Assembly: GCF_900188395.1 (NCBI RefSeq)
Contig: NZ_FZOB01000003.1
Coordinates: 1 to 64,000 of the forward strand
Source: Desulfurobacterium atlanticum
GTDB lineage: Bacteria > Aquificota > Aquificia > Desulfurobacteriales > Desulfurobacteriaceae
Direction of reading: 5' to 3'
DNA length: 64,000 nucleotides
Each line of letters opens with the position of its first letter. Positions within the stretch are counted from its first letter, which is position 1. Shown one piece after another: positions 8,312 through 16,881 of this stretch. The notes below the pieces were generated by a model. It worked only from the letters and a program-made list of their open reading frames with translations, ran no database searches and had not been told where the DNA came from. Both the position numbers and the translations under genes were made by a program.

Positions 8312-9349
8312 TTATAGAACTGTTGCAAATTGCTTTTGATTGTTTTTTTGGGTAACAAACTTTTTTGCGTAATGTTTAACATAGAAACCAAGCAAAGGTA
8401 TTTGAATTATAAATCCTAAAATTACAAATAGAACCATAAGTGTTGCTTTTTCTACAGGAAATGTTATTAAAATAACAGCAAGGGTTATATTTAAATGCCT
8501 TACTGCAGAGGCAAAAGCTACTACTATTGCTTCTTCTGGTTTTAATATGTTCTTTTTGACAAGAAGATTTGCATAAATAGTGCTTATTATTATCATCGTT
8601 GTGTAGTAAATGATTAATGGAAATACTATCAATGGTATAATTTCTGGGTGAGTGAATAAAAGTTTTGTTCTGCTAAGTGATAAAACAAGAAAAGAGAGGA
8701 TAACAATTCCTACACTGCTTATTCCTGAAAGTTCAGGTTTAATTTCTTTGTTAAATTTTTCTATTCCAAAACTTTTGATGAGAAATTTTCTGATTACTAT
8801 TCCAATAATCATTGGGATGAAGAAAACGATAAGGATGCTCTTTATAAATGTTAATGAGCTGATTTCCATTTTGCTGCTTATTAAATGGGGTAGAATGAAA
8901 GGCACTGCTACAAATGCTGAAAATAAAAGATTGGATGGAATGAGAAACATTGCAGTTTCAATTTTTCCACCTGCAAGATTTGTCCATGCTGCTGTCATTG
9001 CGCTTGTGGGGATGAATGATAGGGTCATTAGAGCTATAAACAGTTCTGGATGATTATGGAAAAATAGTTTCCCTAATATATAAGCAATGAAAGGGGATAC
9101 AGTAAAGTTTATTAAAAGGCTTAAAAATAGAACTTTTGGTTCCTTTAAATGTTTTAAAACTTCGTCTATTTTGAGGTTTATCATAACAGGCAGTATTACA
9201 AGGAACATCATTACGGATAAAATGAGAATTTTGGGTATTTTCCATCCTCCTGTTATGTAAACGTTTATAAGACCTGCAACAATTGCGGCAATAATGAAAT
9301 AGGGTACGTTCTCTTTAATGAATTTGAGGTATTTCAATGCCAGTTTCAT
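8312..9349 (-). CDS. ACR3/bile-acid-symporter-type membrane transporter
   Basis: A protein of 345 residues with about ten membrane segments, of the BART superfamily (ACR3 arsenite exporters, BASS symporters). The segment SFIPTSAMTAAWTNLAGG resembles the conserved PCTAM.ivWs.La.G region of ACR3, but the Cys essential in ACR3 arsenite transport is replaced (I-P-T-S), so arsenite export is doubtful. I place the start at 9349, where a GGAGGAAG site precedes ATG, not at the longer in-frame ATG at 9436. No arsR or arsC adjoins it. It is transcribed alone, from the promoter at 9389-9417. Confidence 0.75.
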   Translation of the reverse strand: MKLALKYLKFIKENVPYFIIAAIVAGLINVYITGGWKIPKILILSVMMFLVILPVMINLKIDEVLKHLKEPKVLFLSLLINFTVSPFIAYILGKLFFHNHPELFIALMTLSFIPTSAMTAAWTNLAGGKIETAMFLIPSNLLFSAFVAVPFILPHLISSKMEISSLTFIKSILIVFFIPMIIGIVIRKFLIKSFGIEKFNKEIKPELSGISSVGIVILSFLVLSLSRTKLLFTHPEIIPLIVFPLIIYYTTMIIISTIYANLLVKKNILKPEEAIVVAFASAVRHLNITLAVILITFPVEKATLMVLFVILGFIIQIPLLGFYVKHYAKKFVTQKNNQKQFATVL

Positions 9350-9388
9350 TGTTCTTCCTCCAAAATTATGTAATTCAATCTTGAATTT

Positions 9389-9417
9389 AAATATTGGAAT
9401 TTTACGATGAATGTCAA
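9389..9417 (-). promoter_or_regulatory. Promoter of the ACR3/BASS-type transporter
   Basis: On the minus strand TTGACA (9417-9412) and ATATTT (9394-9389) are separated by 17 bases, about 40 bases before the chosen start at 9349. This placement supports the shorter start, because the longer reading frame would begin upstream of the promoter. Confidence 0.6.
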
Positions 9418-9524
9418 GAAAAAAAAGGAGATGCAATTTCTACTTTGAAGTGGTGTTTAAAAGATTAAAATCCTTGAAAGTCAAGCTTTATTTGCTTTTT
9501 TGAATTTTTGTTGTTTAATTTTTA

Positions 9525-9848
9525 TTAAAATTCATCCCGTTCATCTTTATAAGTTTTATACTCTCTGTCGGAGATTATTGAGTCTATAAATTTATCTATG
9601 TCTTCCTTTTCCAGGAAGCTTCCTGTAAGCAGTCTGCCTGTATATTGGTCGTTTTTTATTTCCCAGAACATGTAGAAATCGGGATAAACTTTTTTAATCT
9701 CTTTATAGGCAACTCCGTACTTACTCTTCTTTTCTGGATTTTGTTCAAGAAAAAAGTGGGATGGAGAGACGCTTATTTTTAAAAGTTCAACTCCTGTTTT
9801 TGTGATTACTTTTTGAATTCTGACTTCTTTTGATTCTATTACTTTCAC
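9525..9848 (-). CDS. Conserved-looking small protein of unknown function
   Basis: A protein of 107 residues that I do not recognise. It is soluble and mixed alpha/beta, with an aromatic patch (SPSHFFLEQNP, FYMFWEIKNDQYTGRLL) in the middle and an acidic, lysine-rich C-terminus. An in-frame ATG at 9875 exists, but an AGGAGGA site at 9854-9860 lies inside that frame and points to the GTG at 9848 as the real start. It follows the FetB-like permease gene by 13 bases and is the last gene of the hypE run. Nothing in it suggests an ATPase. Confidence 0.65.
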   Translation of the reverse strand: MKVIESKEVRIQKVITKTGVELLKISVSPSHFFLEQNPEKKSKYGVAYKEIKKVYPDFYMFWEIKNDQYTGRLLTGSFLEKEDIDKFIDSIISDREYKTYKDERDEF

Positions 9849-9861
9849 TGTTTCCTCCTTT

Positions 9862-10632
9862 TCAATCAAGTTCAAGTTTTAATCCGAAGAGTTTTATCCA
9901 TAGTAGCATAAATATGGTGGTGACAAGAGCATATTCAAAGAGCATTGAAGATAACACGGTGAACTGAATTACTGCCGCTTTTAAAGGGAAAGTTCCTGCC
10001 ATTAAAAGACCTACCATTATTCCCGGAATGTGGACAATACCGGCGGCTTTCATCATATCTCTCATAGGTATGGTGGCGTTTTTTAAAATATCTTTAAATA
10101 TTATGCTGAAAATTTTCATGTCTGATGCACCGATTGCTGCAAGGGATACGATAAAGTCCTCAAGGTCTCTTAATCTGGTTTTGTAAAAGTTAAAGGCAAG
10201 GGATAAGGAACGCATTCCGCCTGCAACGATTATTCCGCACATAGGAATTATCTTTGTGGGTTTGAAGTTTACAAATCCAACAGCAAGCAGCGGTCCTACA
10301 ACAGCAATAGTAACAAAAAGAATGGTTATAAAGATTAGTCCGAGAATCTTTTTTTTGTCGTAGGATTTCAGTTTAAATCTGCTGAGGGCTATCCATGAAG
10401 CGTTAAAAATCATGACTAAAATGATGGAAAGGGTCATCAGTGTGGAGTTAAACTTGAGAAGGAAAATAAGAATTGCTCCGATTCCAACAAGCTGAAGGAG
10501 GGAAAGAACAGAGTTTATTGCAAGTTCCTTCCACAGGCCTATTTCCATTTTCTTATCAAAAATGATAACAATTAAAACAAATATATAGGATAGGACAAGA
10601 TACTTTATAACTTCACTTTCTATCATCAGCAT
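9862..10632 (-). CDS. FetB/UPF0014-family ABC permease
   Basis: A 256-residue membrane protein with about seven helices and the FetB (YbbM) signature, including GGMRSLSLAFNFYKTRL and RDMMKAAGIVHIPGIMVG..AGTFPL near residues 128-212. In Escherichia coli FetB works with the ATPase FetA in iron export or iron-stress resistance. No ATPase gene lies next to it here, so its partner would be elsewhere. It overlaps the end of hypE by 7 bases; a second ATG at 10626 has better spacing to the AAGG site and may be the real start. Confidence 0.8.
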   Translation of the reverse strand: MLMIESEVIKYLVLSYIFVLIVIIFDKKMEIGLWKELAINSVLSLLQLVGIGAILIFLLKFNSTLMTLSIILVMIFNASWIALSRFKLKSYDKKKILGLIFITILFVTIAVVGPLLAVGFVNFKPTKIIPMCGIIVAGGMRSLSLAFNFYKTRLRDLEDFIVSLAAIGASDMKIFSIIFKDILKNATIPMRDMMKAAGIVHIPGIMVGLLMAGTFPLKAAVIQFTVLSSMLFEYALVTTIFMLLWIKLFGLKLELD

Positions 10633-11621
10633 ATCCTTGGTAGAGGGTCATCTTCAAGAAGATCAAGTATCCTTTCTCCACCTATTTTTGTCTTTAGCCT
10701 TACTCCTTTGAATCTATCTGTTATTTCTCCTATGATTGCACTTTCCTTTCCAAGTGGATGTTCTTTCAATTTTTTAAGCACCTTTTCTGCGTCTTTTTTG
10801 TCAACTACTATTAAAGCTTTTCCTTCGTTGGCAAGATAGAGAGGATCATATCCGAGCATATCACATACGAAGTTAACAGACTCTTTTACAGGAATTTTAT
10901 CTTCAAAAAGGGTTATTCCACAATCTGCCATTTCAGATAGCTCCACTGCAACGGTTGCAACCCCTCCTCGTGTTGGATCTCTCATCCACTTTACACCTTC
11001 AATATCAAAGAGAGGAACAAGAAGTGAGTTTAAAGGGGCGCAGTCACTTTCAACAGGGATTTCCATATCAAACTCTTCCCTTGCAAGGGATATAGCTATT
11101 CCGTGGTCTCCTACAGTTCCTGTAACTATAATTAAATCTCCCGGTTTTACTTTTTCTGATGAAAAAGTTCTTTTAATTTCACCGATACCTGCTGTGTTTA
11201 TATATATTCTGTCACATTTTCCCTGTTCCACCACTTTTGTATCTCCAGTTACTACGCTTACACCTGCCGATTTTGCCGTTTCGGCTATGGTTTTAATAAT
11301 CTCTTCAAGCTCTTTTATCGGCAGTCCTTCTTCAACTATAAGTCCAAGGGAAAGGAATTTTGGAACTGCCCCGCTGACTGTAAGGTCGTTTACAGTTCCG
11401 CAGACAGATAATTTACCTGTATTTCCACCTGGAAACTTGTAAGGTTTAACAACGTAGGAGTCTGTTGTCATTGCAATTTTACTGGAGTTTATTCTGATGT
11501 ATGCCGAATCTTGTAAAGATTTCAGCTCTTCAAAGTCCAGATATTTTAAAAAGATGTTTTCTATAAGTTCTTTTGTTAAACTTCCTCCGCTTCCGTGTGC
11601 AATTTCTATCTTTTCCATCAT
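10626..11621 (-). CDS. hypE: Hydrogenase maturation protein HypE
   Basis: A 331-residue protein of the AIR-synthase (PurM-like) fold. N-terminal AHGSGG, the TTDSYVV metal/ATP site, GGNTGKLSV, and D-P-T-R-G-G-V-A-T are HypE features, and the protein ends in PRIC, whose terminal cysteine carries the thiocarbamate that HypE dehydrates to thiocyanate for the Fe-CN ligands of NiFe hydrogenase. The genes hypC, hypA and hypB are more than 50 kb away with the hydrogenase, and hypD and hypF are not in the window. A CCGGAGAAG site precedes two tandem ATG codons (11621 and 11618). Confidence 0.95.
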   Translation of the reverse strand: MMEKIEIAHGSGGSLTKELIENIFLKYLDFEELKSLQDSAYIRINSSKIAMTTDSYVVKPYKFPGGNTGKLSVCGTVNDLTVSGAVPKFLSLGLIVEEGLPIKELEEIIKTIAETAKSAGVSVVTGDTKVVEQGKCDRIYINTAGIGEIKRTFSSEKVKPGDLIIVTGTVGDHGIAISLAREEFDMEIPVESDCAPLNSLLVPLFDIEGVKWMRDPTRGGVATVAVELSEMADCGITLFEDKIPVKESVNFVCDMLGYDPLYLANEGKALIVVDKKDAEKVLKKLKEHPLGKESAIIGEITDRFKGVRLKTKIGGERILDLLEDDPLPRIC

Positions 11622-11660
11622 CTTCTCCGGAAATTTTAATTGTTAGTTTTAGCACTACAT

Positions 11661-12422
11661 TCAAAACAGTAATGAGGAATTGGGAAGAAGCAGAAGAAGG
11701 AAAGGAGCAACAGCTATGGAGCTATCAAGTCTATCAAATACACCACCGTGTCCGGGAATTATATTTCCTGAATCTTTTACTCCAAAAATCCTTTTAATAT
11801 AACTTTCAAGAAGGTCTCCTATCTGACTTACGACTGTCAGGAAGAAAATGAAGATGAAAGTTTTTATTTCAGGATATACTATGTTTAGTTTAACTGCCAC
11901 AAAAGTTGCCACTATTGTTCCGCCGATTGAACCTCCAATTGCACCTTCCACGGTTTTTTTCGGGCTCAGGGATGGAGCAAGTTTATGTTTTCCAAAAAAC
12001 ATTCCGGTAAAGTATGCAAGTGTATCAACAGCCCAAACAATTGATACTAAAAGCAGAAGCAGTTTTTTATTAAAAAGGGTTATACTTGCTATACCTATAA
12101 ATACATAGATAAAGAATAGAGAAAAAGGGAAAAACCTTTCCGGTTCTTTCTTTTCCATCACTATAAAATAGAAAAAGAGAGAGAGAAGAATCATAGGTAT
12201 CAGAAAGACTTTTGTGTGCATATTGTAGAAAAGTACTGCGGATAAGCTGAATACGGTGTAGGGGATAAGTCTGTGTTCGGATAAACCTGTAATTTCAAGA
12301 AGTTCTCCGATTATTTCAAGGCCCAGGGTGAGCACAAGGATAAAATAGATCAATCCCTGAGATTTTAAAAGGAGCAGGGCATAGGCTACGACGAGAATGG
12401 CACCGATAACTCTATCTTTCAA
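11661..12422 (-). CDS. cdsA: Phosphatidate cytidylyltransferase
   Basis: A 253-residue integral membrane enzyme with about eight helices that makes CDP-diacylglycerol from CTP and phosphatidate. The family signature is at the C-terminal half: SPKKTVEGAIGG near residue 151 and PGHGGVFDRLDS near residue 224, matching the S-x(8)-K-R-x(4)-K-D-x(5)-GHGGxxDRxDS pattern with its Asp residues. The start is probably TTG at 12422, which overlaps the uppS stop as TTGA. This cdsA follows uppS directly, as in many bacteria where isoprenoid carrier and phospholipid genes are adjacent. Confidence 0.92.
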   Translation of the reverse strand: MKDRVIGAILVVAYALLLLKSQGLIYFILVLTLGLEIIGELLEITGLSEHRLIPYTVFSLSAVLFYNMHTKVFLIPMILLSLFFYFIVMEKKEPERFFPFSLFFIYVFIGIASITLFNKKLLLLLVSIVWAVDTLAYFTGMFFGKHKLAPSLSPKKTVEGAIGGSIGGTIVATFVAVKLNIVYPEIKTFIFIFFLTVVSQIGDLLESYIKRIFGVKDSGNIIPGHGGVFDRLDSSIAVAPFLLLLLPNSSLLF

Positions 12423-13108
12423 CTACCAAGACCTCCAAATCTTCTTTCCCGACGGGAGTAGTCTTCTATAGCCTTTTTAAACTCTTCCGGTGTAAAGTCA
12501 GGCCATAAGGTGTCTGTAAACCAGAGCTCTGTGTATGCGGATTGCCACAGCAGGAAGTTTGATATTCTCAACTCTCCACTTGTTCTTATTAAAAGGTCAA
12601 GGTCGGGGAGTTCGGGCATATAAAGATAATTTTTAATTGTCTCTTCCGTAATCTCTTTTACTCCTTCTTTTATTGCTCTATTTACTGCATCAACTATCTC
12701 CTGTCTTCCTCCGTAGTTTACAGTAAAAACGGCAGTCATACTTTTGCAGTGAGAGGTTTTTTCCTCTATTTCCGCAAATCCCTTTTTTAGATACTCAGGA
12801 AGCTGCCACAATCTTCCAATAGCTTTGAATTTTACGTCCTCATCAAGGAAAAGCTGCAGTTTGGATTTAACGTATTCATACATAAGATTAAAAAGAAATT
12901 CCACTTCTTCCTTTGGTCTTTTCCAGTTCTCTGTGGAAAAGGCGTACAGGGAAAGATACTTTACTCCTATCCTCTTTGCAGCTTTCACTATCTCTACGGT
13001 TACTTCTGCTCCCACCCTGTGTCCTTCTATCCTTGGCAATCCTTTTCTTACTGCCCATCTGCCGTTGCCGTCCATTATTATTCCAACGTGGACAGGAATG
13101 TTTTTCAT
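12419..13108 (-). CDS. uppS: Undecaprenyl diphosphate synthase
   Basis: A 229-residue cis-prenyltransferase with the IIMDGNGRWA motif near residue 10 (catalytic Asp), GHRVGAE, LSLYAFSTENWKRP near residue 53, and the C-terminal DLLIRTSGELRISNFLLWQSAYTELWF block that binds the diphosphate. It adds isopentenyl units to farnesyl diphosphate to make the peptidoglycan and O-antigen lipid carrier. It overlaps cdsA by 4 bases. The length is slightly below the usual 240-250. Confidence 0.94.
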   Translation of the reverse strand: MKNIPVHVGIIMDGNGRWAVRKGLPRIEGHRVGAEVTVEIVKAAKRIGVKYLSLYAFSTENWKRPKEEVEFLFNLMYEYVKSKLQLFLDEDVKFKAIGRLWQLPEYLKKGFAEIEEKTSHCKSMTAVFTVNYGGRQEIVDAVNRAIKEGVKEITEETIKNYLYMPELPDLDLLIRTSGELRISNFLLWQSAYTELWFTDTLWPDFTPEEFKKAIEDYSRRERRFGGLGS

Positions 13109-13128
13109 ATTCTCAAGTTTCTCCCTGA

Positions 13129-14016
13129 TTAGAATTTGTGGTTATAAGGACTGTCGTTCTTTAAGTAATCTATGAATTTTGCAAGTTCCTGAGTTTTACC
13201 TACTAACATGAAATGAATCCCTTTTCCAAATTCTGCTATTGCGTGGGCAAGTTCAAGAGTGTATTCCCAGCCGTAGGTGTAAGGATCTTTAACTTTTTCA
13301 AGTTTTTCAATAAATGGGGCAGGTACAGATTCCGGGTTAAGTTTTCTTATAAAGTTTGCCATTTTTAGGGATTTTATCGGTAAAAGGCCTATAATAGGCA
13401 CCGCTCCGGTCTCTTCTATGATTTCGTGAGTTCTTTTTGCGGTTTTTATATCATAGACAGGCTGAGTCTGGATGAATTTTGCTCCAAGTTCAACTTTCTT
13501 TTTTAACTTTGCAATCTGTAGATTTTCAGGTCCTGCAAACGGGTTAAATACTGCTCCGACAGTAAATTCAGGCTTTCCGTTTAGTTCTTTTCCGTTTATC
13601 AGAAACCCCTCCTGAAGTGTTTTTACCATCTTTAGCATTTGCAATGAATCTACATCAAATACAGGTTTTGCCCTTTTTTCGTCTCCTAAAGTTGTAAAGT
13701 CTCCCGTCATAATGGAGATGTTTCTTATTCCCAGCATGTATGCACCGAGAAGATCGGATTGAAGAGCTATTTTGTTTCTGTCCCTTGCAGTAAACTGACA
13801 TATCGGCTCAAATCCTCTATCAAGGAGAATCTTTGACATTGCAACAGCAGATGCTCTTACCATTGACCGCTGGTTGTCTGTGACATTAAAGGCATCTATG
13901 TAGCCTTTGAGCGGTTTTATTCCTTTTAGAATCTTTTCCGGGTCTGTTCCGCGGGGAGGAGCTACTTCTGCAGTTATTATGAATTTTCCGTTTTTCAGTT
14001 TCTCGCTAAATTTCAT
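13129..14016 (-). CDS. metF: Methylenetetrahydrofolate reductase, catalytic subunit
   Basis: A 295-residue flavin-dependent TIM barrel of the MetF family: FIITAEVAPPRG (catalytic Glu), NVTDNQR, FTARDRN and MTGDFTTLGD are family segments. The start is at 14016, where ATG follows an AAGGCGG site; an upstream in-frame ATG at 14064 lies inside metV. The gene overlaps the metV-like gene by 11 bases. The pairing with MetV marks the acetogen-type enzyme, which reduces methylene-THF for the methyl branch of C1 metabolism or for methionine. No methyltransferase gene adjoins it. Confidence 0.88.
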   Translation of the reverse strand: MKFSEKLKNGKFIITAEVAPPRGTDPEKILKGIKPLKGYIDAFNVTDNQRSMVRASAVAMSKILLDRGFEPICQFTARDRNKIALQSDLLGAYMLGIRNISIMTGDFTTLGDEKRAKPVFDVDSLQMLKMVKTLQEGFLINGKELNGKPEFTVGAVFNPFAGPENLQIAKLKKKVELGAKFIQTQPVYDIKTAKRTHEIIEETGAVPIIGLLPIKSLKMANFIRKLNPESVPAPFIEKLEKVKDPYTYGWEYTLELAHAIAEFGKGIHFMLVGKTQELAKFIDYLKNDSPYNHKF

Positions 14017-14635
14017 TTTCAAACCGCCTTGGATGGTTTGAAATGGAAAAGTCTGTAAATTCAATATCTTTAAAAAGATGTAATTCTTTGTTTATCTTTT
14101 TTAACTTTCTCTCTATGGTAAACCAGATACATTCAACGTCGTTGTTAACTTCACACATTCCGCCTATTGCTCCTCCGCAGGGGCCGTATTTGAGGGATTT
14201 TGGACATCTTGCCACGGGGCAGATGCTTCCGGTGGTAGAGATTATGCAATCTCCGCAGGCTATACAGTATTCTTTAAAAACTTCCCTGTGGCTGTCAGAA
14301 CCGATAAAAAGAGTTGAAACTCCTGTTACTACAGGGATTTCTGTTTCTTCGGAAAGAACCTGAGTTCCGGCTCCACAGGCAAGGGATACGATTATATCTG
14401 TATTTTTAAACTTTAATTTTCTTACTCTTTCAACTATGCATGTGCCCCCAAGGGTTAAAACTTCTACTATCTCTTTACCATTGTTTTCAAGAAACTGGGC
14501 TACCTCTTTTGCTTCTTTCAGTCCTCCCTGCATACATCTACCAGAACCCAATTCGCATCCCATCAGTGTCACTTTTCTGTAACCGTTGAGAGTTTTCAAA
14601 ATTTCGTTAAACGGTTTAAGCTTTACAACAACCAT
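14006..14635 (-). CDS. metV: MetV-like methylenetetrahydrofolate reductase subunit
   Basis: A 209-residue protein of the MTHFR_C/MetV family, which accompanies MetF in Moorella and related organisms. Cysteines are frequent: CELGSGRC near residue 27, CIVERVRK, CGAG, then CIACGDC, CPVARCPK and YGPCGGA..GMCE in the C-terminal half, consistent with zinc and iron-sulfur binding. The family binds metals and is thought to connect the flavin enzyme to a ferredoxin-type or other electron donor. It overlaps metF by 11 bases, so the two are surely made together. Start at 14635 with a CCGGAG site. Confidence 0.82.
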   Translation of the reverse strand: MVVVKLKPFNEILKTLNGYRKVTLMGCELGSGRCMQGGLKEAKEVAQFLENNGKEIVEVLTLGGTCIVERVRKLKFKNTDIIVSLACGAGTQVLSEETEIPVVTGVSTLFIGSDSHREVFKEYCIACGDCIISTTGSICPVARCPKSLKYGPCGGAIGGMCEVNNDVECIWFTIERKLKKINKELHLFKDIEFTDFSISNHPRRFENEI

Positions 14636-14652
14636 TTTGAATGCTCCGGAGT

Positions 14653-15504
14653 TTAGAGGTTGAATTTTTCTATGATTGCAGTTTTCTTTAGCTTTTCAAG
14701 ATACTCTTTAAGTGCTTCTTTGTATTTCGTTGCAAGGAGACGATTTTCTATCTTTTTTCTGTCACAGTTTTTATATTTTTCACTTGTCACGTATAGAATG
14801 TAGGTGCTGTTGTTCAATTCTATTCTGACAGGTTCTTTTATTTTTGCCTGCCATATCGCTTTATCAATCTTTTCAAGAAGAGAACCTTTCTTTACGTTTC
14901 CGAGAAATCCTTTTTCACATTCTTGTTCCTGTGTGCATATCTTTGTTGCATTTTCAAAAGCTTCTCCTTTCTCAAGGAGATGGAATATCCTGTTGGCGAT
15001 GGTAGTGTTTTCTGTTTTAACATAGTAAACTTCTCTTGTAGGTTCTGACTTCTTGCTGCACACACGGTCAATTTCAACGGGAGATATAGATAGTTTTCTT
15101 TTTACTTCAATATCTATGAGTCTCTGAATTATCAATTGTTCTTTTATCTTCCTTTTTATTTCTCTGAAAGGAATACCTGCTTTTTCCACGGCTTTTTTGA
15201 ACTCTTCAACGGATTTATAACCGTTTGCTTTTGCAAGGTTTTCAAGGGCGGCGTTTAAAGCAGTTTCCGGGATGGTAATCCTTTTTTTCTTAGCTTCGGA
15301 TAGAAGAAGCGCTTTCTGGGTAAGTTCTTCAAGAGCGATTTTTTCATCCACTTTGTTCTCAGTTTGATACCTTTTTACATCGCTGTAGAGGATAGGAATG
15401 CCGTTGACAGTTTCAATGATATAGTCAACGACTTTTCCGGTGGTTTTAGCTAAGGCTGTTCCTATAAAAAAGAAGGGGAGGAGAAACGGGATTAACCGCT
15501 TCAT
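14653..15504 (-). CDS. SurA-like periplasmic chaperone/foldase
   Basis: A 283-residue secreted protein with a signal peptide cut after ALA (about residue 19). The N-terminal domain (VVDYIIETVNGIPILYSDV.., residues 25-140) matches the SurA N-terminal chaperone fold. The region from about residue 155 (REVYYVKTENT.. GFLGNVKKGSL) resembles a reduced parvulin domain with the G-F-L-G segment kept, but it is short and the other catalytic residues are not obvious. It contains two cysteines in a T-Q-E-Q-E-C segment. It overlaps the next gene upstream by 4 bases. Likely role: escorting outer-membrane proteins through the periplasm. Confidence 0.72.
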   Translation of the reverse strand: MKRLIPFLLPFFFIGTALAKTTGKVVDYIIETVNGIPILYSDVKRYQTENKVDEKIALEELTQKALLLSEAKKKRITIPETALNAALENLAKANGYKSVEEFKKAVEKAGIPFREIKRKIKEQLIIQRLIDIEVKRKLSISPVEIDRVCSKKSEPTREVYYVKTENTTIANRIFHLLEKGEAFENATKICTQEQECEKGFLGNVKKGSLLEKIDKAIWQAKIKEPVRIELNNSTYILYVTSEKYKNCDRKKIENRLLATKYKEALKEYLEKLKKTAIIEKFNL

Positions 15505-16040
15505 TTTATATCTCCTGTTATTTCAACTTTATGGTTCTTCTTTATAGAGTTTATATACTTTTCAACAGCTTTTTGCTGTTTTTCTTTTATTAATTGTGCT
15601 TTAAGAAATGCTTTTATCTGGTCAAAAGGAACAGGTTTTCCATCCATCCCTTTCAGCTCATTTTTTCTCTTCTCGTAATATCCCTTAAGCTCTTTATCTG
15701 TCACTTCAAACTCTTTCTGGGAGATGTTCTTGTTTAAAAGAGCGGTAGCAAGAATCTGTTTTACAGCATTGTCTATCTGTCTTTTAACTTCTGGGTCTTT
15801 ATCTATTCCCCTTTTTTTAGCTTCTTGAACAAGAATTTCCTGTTCTATAAGGTAATTGAGCAATTCCTTTTTGATTTTCGGGTCATTTTTGTCGTATTGG
15901 GGAGGTAGCGTTTCAAGAAGAGCATTTAGATCTTCCGATGTGATAACGACGTTGTCAACTTTTGCAAGCACTTTAGGTTTGGCTATAGCAGGTGCAGTTG
16001 TAACTGCTATAATTGCTGCAGCGGTTAAGAGCTTTTTCAT
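15501..16040 (-). CDS. Short SurA-N/PpiC-like periplasmic protein
   Basis: A protein of 179 residues with a signal peptide (cut near AIA, residue 20). VLAKVDNVVITSEDLNALL..LPPQY followed by LLNYLIEQEILVQEAKKRGI is the SurA N-terminal helical chaperone pattern. No parvulin domain follows, so it would be a chaperone without isomerase activity. The ATG at 16040 is preferred over the TTG codon just before it because of the GGAGG site. It is the first gene of a two-gene SurA-like operon. Confidence 0.72.
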   Translation of the reverse strand: MKKLLTAAAIIAVTTAPAIAKPKVLAKVDNVVITSEDLNALLETLPPQYDKNDPKIKKELLNYLIEQEILVQEAKKRGIDKDPEVKRQIDNAVKQILATALLNKNISQKEFEVTDKELKGYYEKRKNELKGMDGKPVPFDQIKAFLKAQLIKEKQQKAVEKYINSIKKNHKVEITGDIK

Positions 16041-16185
16041 CAAATCCTCCAGCTTAAGTTTGGTTTTCTTAAAGGTATTAAAAAATTTTTTCAGGTCAAT
16101 TGCAATGTAAAGAGAAAATGCATAACTTTACCCGTTGTAATTTTGCTATCATACCACAGACCAGTTCAGTTTAAAGAGAGAAGTC
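16041..16185. promoter_or_regulatory. Divergent promoter region between surA-like genes and yceD
   Basis: This 145-base AT-rich spacer must hold promoters for both directions. On the plus strand TTGCAA near 16099 and TAACTT 17 bases downstream make a weak possible pair for the yceD-lpxI operon. I see no strong consensus pair and no hairpin. Confidence 0.35.
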
Positions 16186-16698
16186 ATGAAGAAGCGATTT
16201 ATAAATTTGAGAGAAATAACGGTTAAAGAACCTTTAAAGGTAGATACAGAGTTTAGCGAAAAGGTGCTTGACCTTCCTGAAGAGGAGGTTGTTAAAAGTT
16301 CACCTTTTAAGCTCCATATTGAGATAAGCAAAAGGGCTGTCGGATATAGTGTTAAAGGTAATATAAAGGGTACATTAACTTTGAAATGCAGTAGATGTGA
16401 TAGGGACTTTGAAGAGAAGCTTAATGTTGATTTTTCCTATGATCTTATGCCAACTTCTGAAATTACGGAAGGGCAGATAAAGCAGGGGGAACTTGACGTT
16501 AAGTTTTCAGATGAAGATGTGCTTGACCTTTCAGATGTTGTAAGAGAACAGATTTTTTTGAATCTTCCACTTAAGCCTCTGTGTGATGAGAAGTGTGAGG
16601 TTGTAGAGTATAAAGAGATAGAGGAAGTGGAGGAAAAGGACGATAGGTGGAGTAAGCTTAAAAGTTTAAAAGAAAAACTTGAAAGAAAGGAGAAGTGA
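16186..16698 (+). CDS. yceD: DUF177/YceD family protein
   Basis: A 170-residue protein of the YceD (DUF177) family. It shows [11 protein letters not shown] near residue 68, the family's C-x-R-C element, and [13 protein letters not shown] near residue 126, the conserved P-L-K-P-x-C segment. YceD proteins are linked to 23S rRNA accumulation and almost always precede rpmF, as here (1 base apart). The C-terminus is a lysine/glutamate-rich tail. Cysteines may bind zinc. It opens the lipid and housekeeping operon that runs to lpxI. Confidence 0.85.
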   Translation: MKKRFINLREITVKEPLKVDTEFSEKVLDLPEEEVVKSSPFKLHIEISKRAVGYSVKGNIKGTLTLKCSRCDRDFEEKLNVDFSYDLMPTSEITEGQIKQGELDVKFSDEDVLDLSDVVREQIFLNLPLKPLCDEKCEVVEYKEIEEVEEKDDRWSKLKSLKEKLERKEK

Positions 16699-16699
16699 G

Positions 16700-16879
16700 A
16701 TGGCGGTTCCAAAGAGAAGAGTTTCAAGCACAAGAAGAGATAAAAGAAGAACCCACTGGAAGGCTAAAAAACCGGCAATATCTGTTTGCCCAAGCTGTTA
16801 TCAGCCAAAGCTTCCCCACAGGGTCTGCAAGCATTGTGGGTATTACAACGGAAAGCAGGTTATTGAGGTAGAAGAGTAA
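16700..16879 (+). CDS. rpmF: 50S ribosomal protein L32
   Basis: A 59-residue L32 starting with MAVPKRRVS and holding a zinc ribbon CPSC..CKHC (residues about 30-46). The basic N-terminus ([13 protein letters not shown]) is typical. The start at 16700 follows an AAGGAG site inside the end of yceD; an upstream in-frame ATG at 16679 would add seven residues not found in L32. It sits in the usual yceD-rpmF-plsX order. Confidence 0.97.
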   Translation: MAVPKRRVSSTRRDKRRTHWKAKKPAISVCPSCYQPKLPHRVCKHCGYYNGKQVIEVEE

Positions 16880-16881
16880 TC

